6,314 nt of DNA from positions 1 through 6,314 of the forward strand of contig JAEZZT010000030.1 of the NCBI GenBank assembly GCA_023418435.1. The letters run 5' to 3'. Both the position numbers and the translations under genes were made by a program. Shown piece after piece: positions 5,420-6,314 of the stretch (positions are counted from its first letter, which is position 1; each line of letters opens with the position of its first letter). This stretch comes from Bacillota bacterium (lineage in GTDB: Bacteria; Bacillota; Negativicutes; Veillonellales; Negativicoccaceae). The notes under the pieces were generated by a model. That model saw nothing but the letters and a program-made list of their open reading frames with translations. It did no database searches and was not told the origin of the DNA.

Positions 5420-6071
5420 AATCTTCGTAGACCGCAAAATGCGCTTCCAAGCGAGTCAATATTTTGGTCAATACGAAAGTACAGAAAAGATAAATCAAAC
5501 CTGCCACAAAGAATGCCGTCGTATCGAAGTCTCTTTGTACCACACTACGTGTGAGTCGCATCAAATCATTCATTGCCAAGACATAGACGAGGGAAGTATC
5601 TTTCAGCAATGTAATCGTTTCATTGCCCACCGGCGCCAACACTCGTTTGACCACTTGGGGCAGAACGATGTACCGCATGGTTTGCGGATAGGTAAATCCC
5701 AACACTTTGGCACCTTCATACTGACCTCTGCCGATGGATTGAATCCCGCCACGGAAAATCTCGGCAAAATATGCTGCATAGTTGAAGACAAAGGCAATCA
5801 TGGCCGCCGTGAAGTCACCGAACTGTATTCCCAAGCCGGGAATCAAGGGCAAGCCGTAGTAAATGAAAAGAATCTGCAACATCAAGGGAGTTCCCCGCAT
5901 GATATATATGTACACTGCCACCAATTTACGGATAATCGCCGGTGCGGCTACCCGAAAGATCGCCATGAGTACTCCCAATGGCAGCGACAGTATTAAAGTA
6001 AAGAAAAAGATTTTGGCAGTAACGCCCAGCCCCGACATCAGCGTCGGCACGATTGAAATAATATAATCCAT
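5418..6071 (-). CDS. Polar amino acid ABC transporter permease (His/Glu/Gln/Arg family)
   Basis: This 217-residue inner-membrane subunit forms the transport channel and docks on the ATPase. It has the family's N-terminal P-T-L-x-x-G-L-x-x-T pattern (9-18), then a RGTPLMLQ motif (59-66) after the second membrane segment. The cytoplasmic EAA loop, E119-G-A-K-V-L-G125 to I135-V-L-P138, contacts the ATPase. About five membrane helices are apparent, as expected for this family. Length and motifs are complete. AAGGAG lies 5 nt before the ATG at 6071. The gene is followed by the ATPase gene with 9 nt between the stop and the next start, and preceded by the substrate-binding protein gene, so the importer is complete. 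Only one permease gene is present, so the channel is probably a homodimer unless a second permease lies elsewhere. Confidence 0.93.
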   Translation of the reverse strand: MDYIISIVPTLMSGLGVTAKIFFFTLILSLPLGVLMAIFRVAAPAIIRKLVAVYIYIMRGTPLMLQILFIYYGLPLIPGLGIQFGDFTAAMIAFVFNYAAYFAEIFRGGIQSIGRGQYEGAKVLGFTYPQTMRYIVLPQVVKRVLAPVGNETITLLKDTSLVYVLAMNDLMRLTRSVVQRDFDTTAFFVAGLIYLFCTFVLTKILTRLEAHFAVYED

Positions 6072-6092
6072 TATGTCTCCTTCACAAGGGCA

Positions 6093-6114
6093 AAAGCCGG
6101 ACTGCGCCGGCTTT
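6093..6114 (-). promoter_or_regulatory. Intercistronic hairpin between the binding-protein and permease genes
   Basis: An 8-bp GC-rich stem (AAAGCCGG/CCGGCTTT, 6114-6107 and 6100-6093) with a 6-nt loop lies in the 54-nt gap between the substrate-binding protein stop and the permease start. On the minus strand it is followed by only one more T before GCCC, so it is a weak terminator or an RNA-stabilising hairpin. In ABC operons such hairpins typically let the binding protein be made in excess of the membrane parts. That role is inferred here. Confidence 0.65.
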
Positions 6115-6125
6115 ACCGCTCCTTC

Positions 6126-6314
6126 CTATTTCATCACATTCACACCGAACCATTTCTTGGAAATGGCTTCACCGGTGCCGTCTTTCTTAATTTCTTCAAT
6201 AGCTTTATTGATCGTTTCCGCCAATTTCGTATCCTCTTTGCGTAAACCGATACCATACTCTTCCGTGGCCAAAACTTCCGGCATTTGACGGAACAGATTC
6301 GGTTTCTTCGTCAT
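6126..6314 (-). CDS. Polar amino acid ABC transporter substrate-binding protein, C-terminal part
   Basis: Only the last 62 residues are in the window; the gene continues beyond 6314. They match the end of family 3 solute-binding proteins: a YGIGLRKED strand segment (20-28 of the fragment), a helix of the L-x-x-x-I-N-K-A-I-E-E-I type (about 31-43), then D-G-T-G-E-A-I-S-K-K-W-F-G (45-57), which closes the second lobe. The Met at 6314 is most likely internal and not the start. The protein captures the amino acid outside the membrane and delivers it to the permease encoded next. Its N-terminal signal or lipoprotein anchor and its ligand-contact residues lie outside the window, so the substrate stays unknown. 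Confidence 0.9.
   Translation of the reverse strand: MTKKPNLFRQMPEVLATEEYGIGLRKEDTKLAETINKAIEEIKKDGTGEAISKKWFGVNVMK

Noticed and set aside
5016..5996. A 326-codon plus-strand open frame across the permease and ATPase genes
   Set aside because: It is antisense to two well-supported genes, is rich in His, Gln and Cys as antisense frames often are, and has no recognisable domain. It is a codon-bias shadow.
1..6314. Search for mobile elements, CRISPR repeats, tRNA genes, riboswitches and toxin-antitoxin pairs
   Set aside because: No repeated spacers, transposase motifs, long terminal inverted repeats, cloverleaf arms or known leader motifs were seen by eye.

Overview
The window is ordinary chromosomal DNA of about 50% GC. 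It most likely comes from a Negativicutes member of the Firmicutes (Veillonella/Megasphaera/Dialister-like). That assignment is an inference from protein style, Firmicutes-type ribosome binding sites (AGGAGG variants) and extended -10 promoters; no taxonomic marker is present. I see no insertion sequence, phage gene, CRISPR array, tRNA or rRNA.

Left part (1-1126, minus strand): a divergent MreB-family actin homologue, followed with no gap by the GTG-started beginning of a membrane protein cut off by the window edge. Position and N-terminal character suggest MreC, so this looks like the head of an mre cell-shape operon. A 306-bp AT-rich divergent region (1127-1432) holds a promoter for each side and an unexplained GC-rich, structured patch.

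Middle (1433-2990, plus strand): a two-gene operon of a SppA-type membrane signal peptide peptidase (S49) and an overlapping Yip1-family five-helix membrane protein, closed by a strong hairpin terminator at 3001-3040. Converging on that terminator from the right is a monocistronic AMP-forming acyl-CoA ligase (3053-4510, minus) with its own extended -10 promoter.

Right part (4628-6314, minus strand): a polar amino acid ABC importer operon in the order substrate-binding protein (only its C-terminus is in the window), permease, ATPase. A GC-rich hairpin separates the binding-protein gene from the permease gene, and a terminator overlaps the ATPase stop codon. The binding protein captures the amino acid outside the membrane, the permease forms the channel, and the ATPase drives uptake.

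No clearly new multi-gene system is visible. The points most worth a second look are the altered nucleotide-binding site of the MreB homologue, the structured patch at 1181-1254, the SppA-Yip1 coupling, and two RNA hairpins placed to set protein ratios or 3' ends in the ABC operon.
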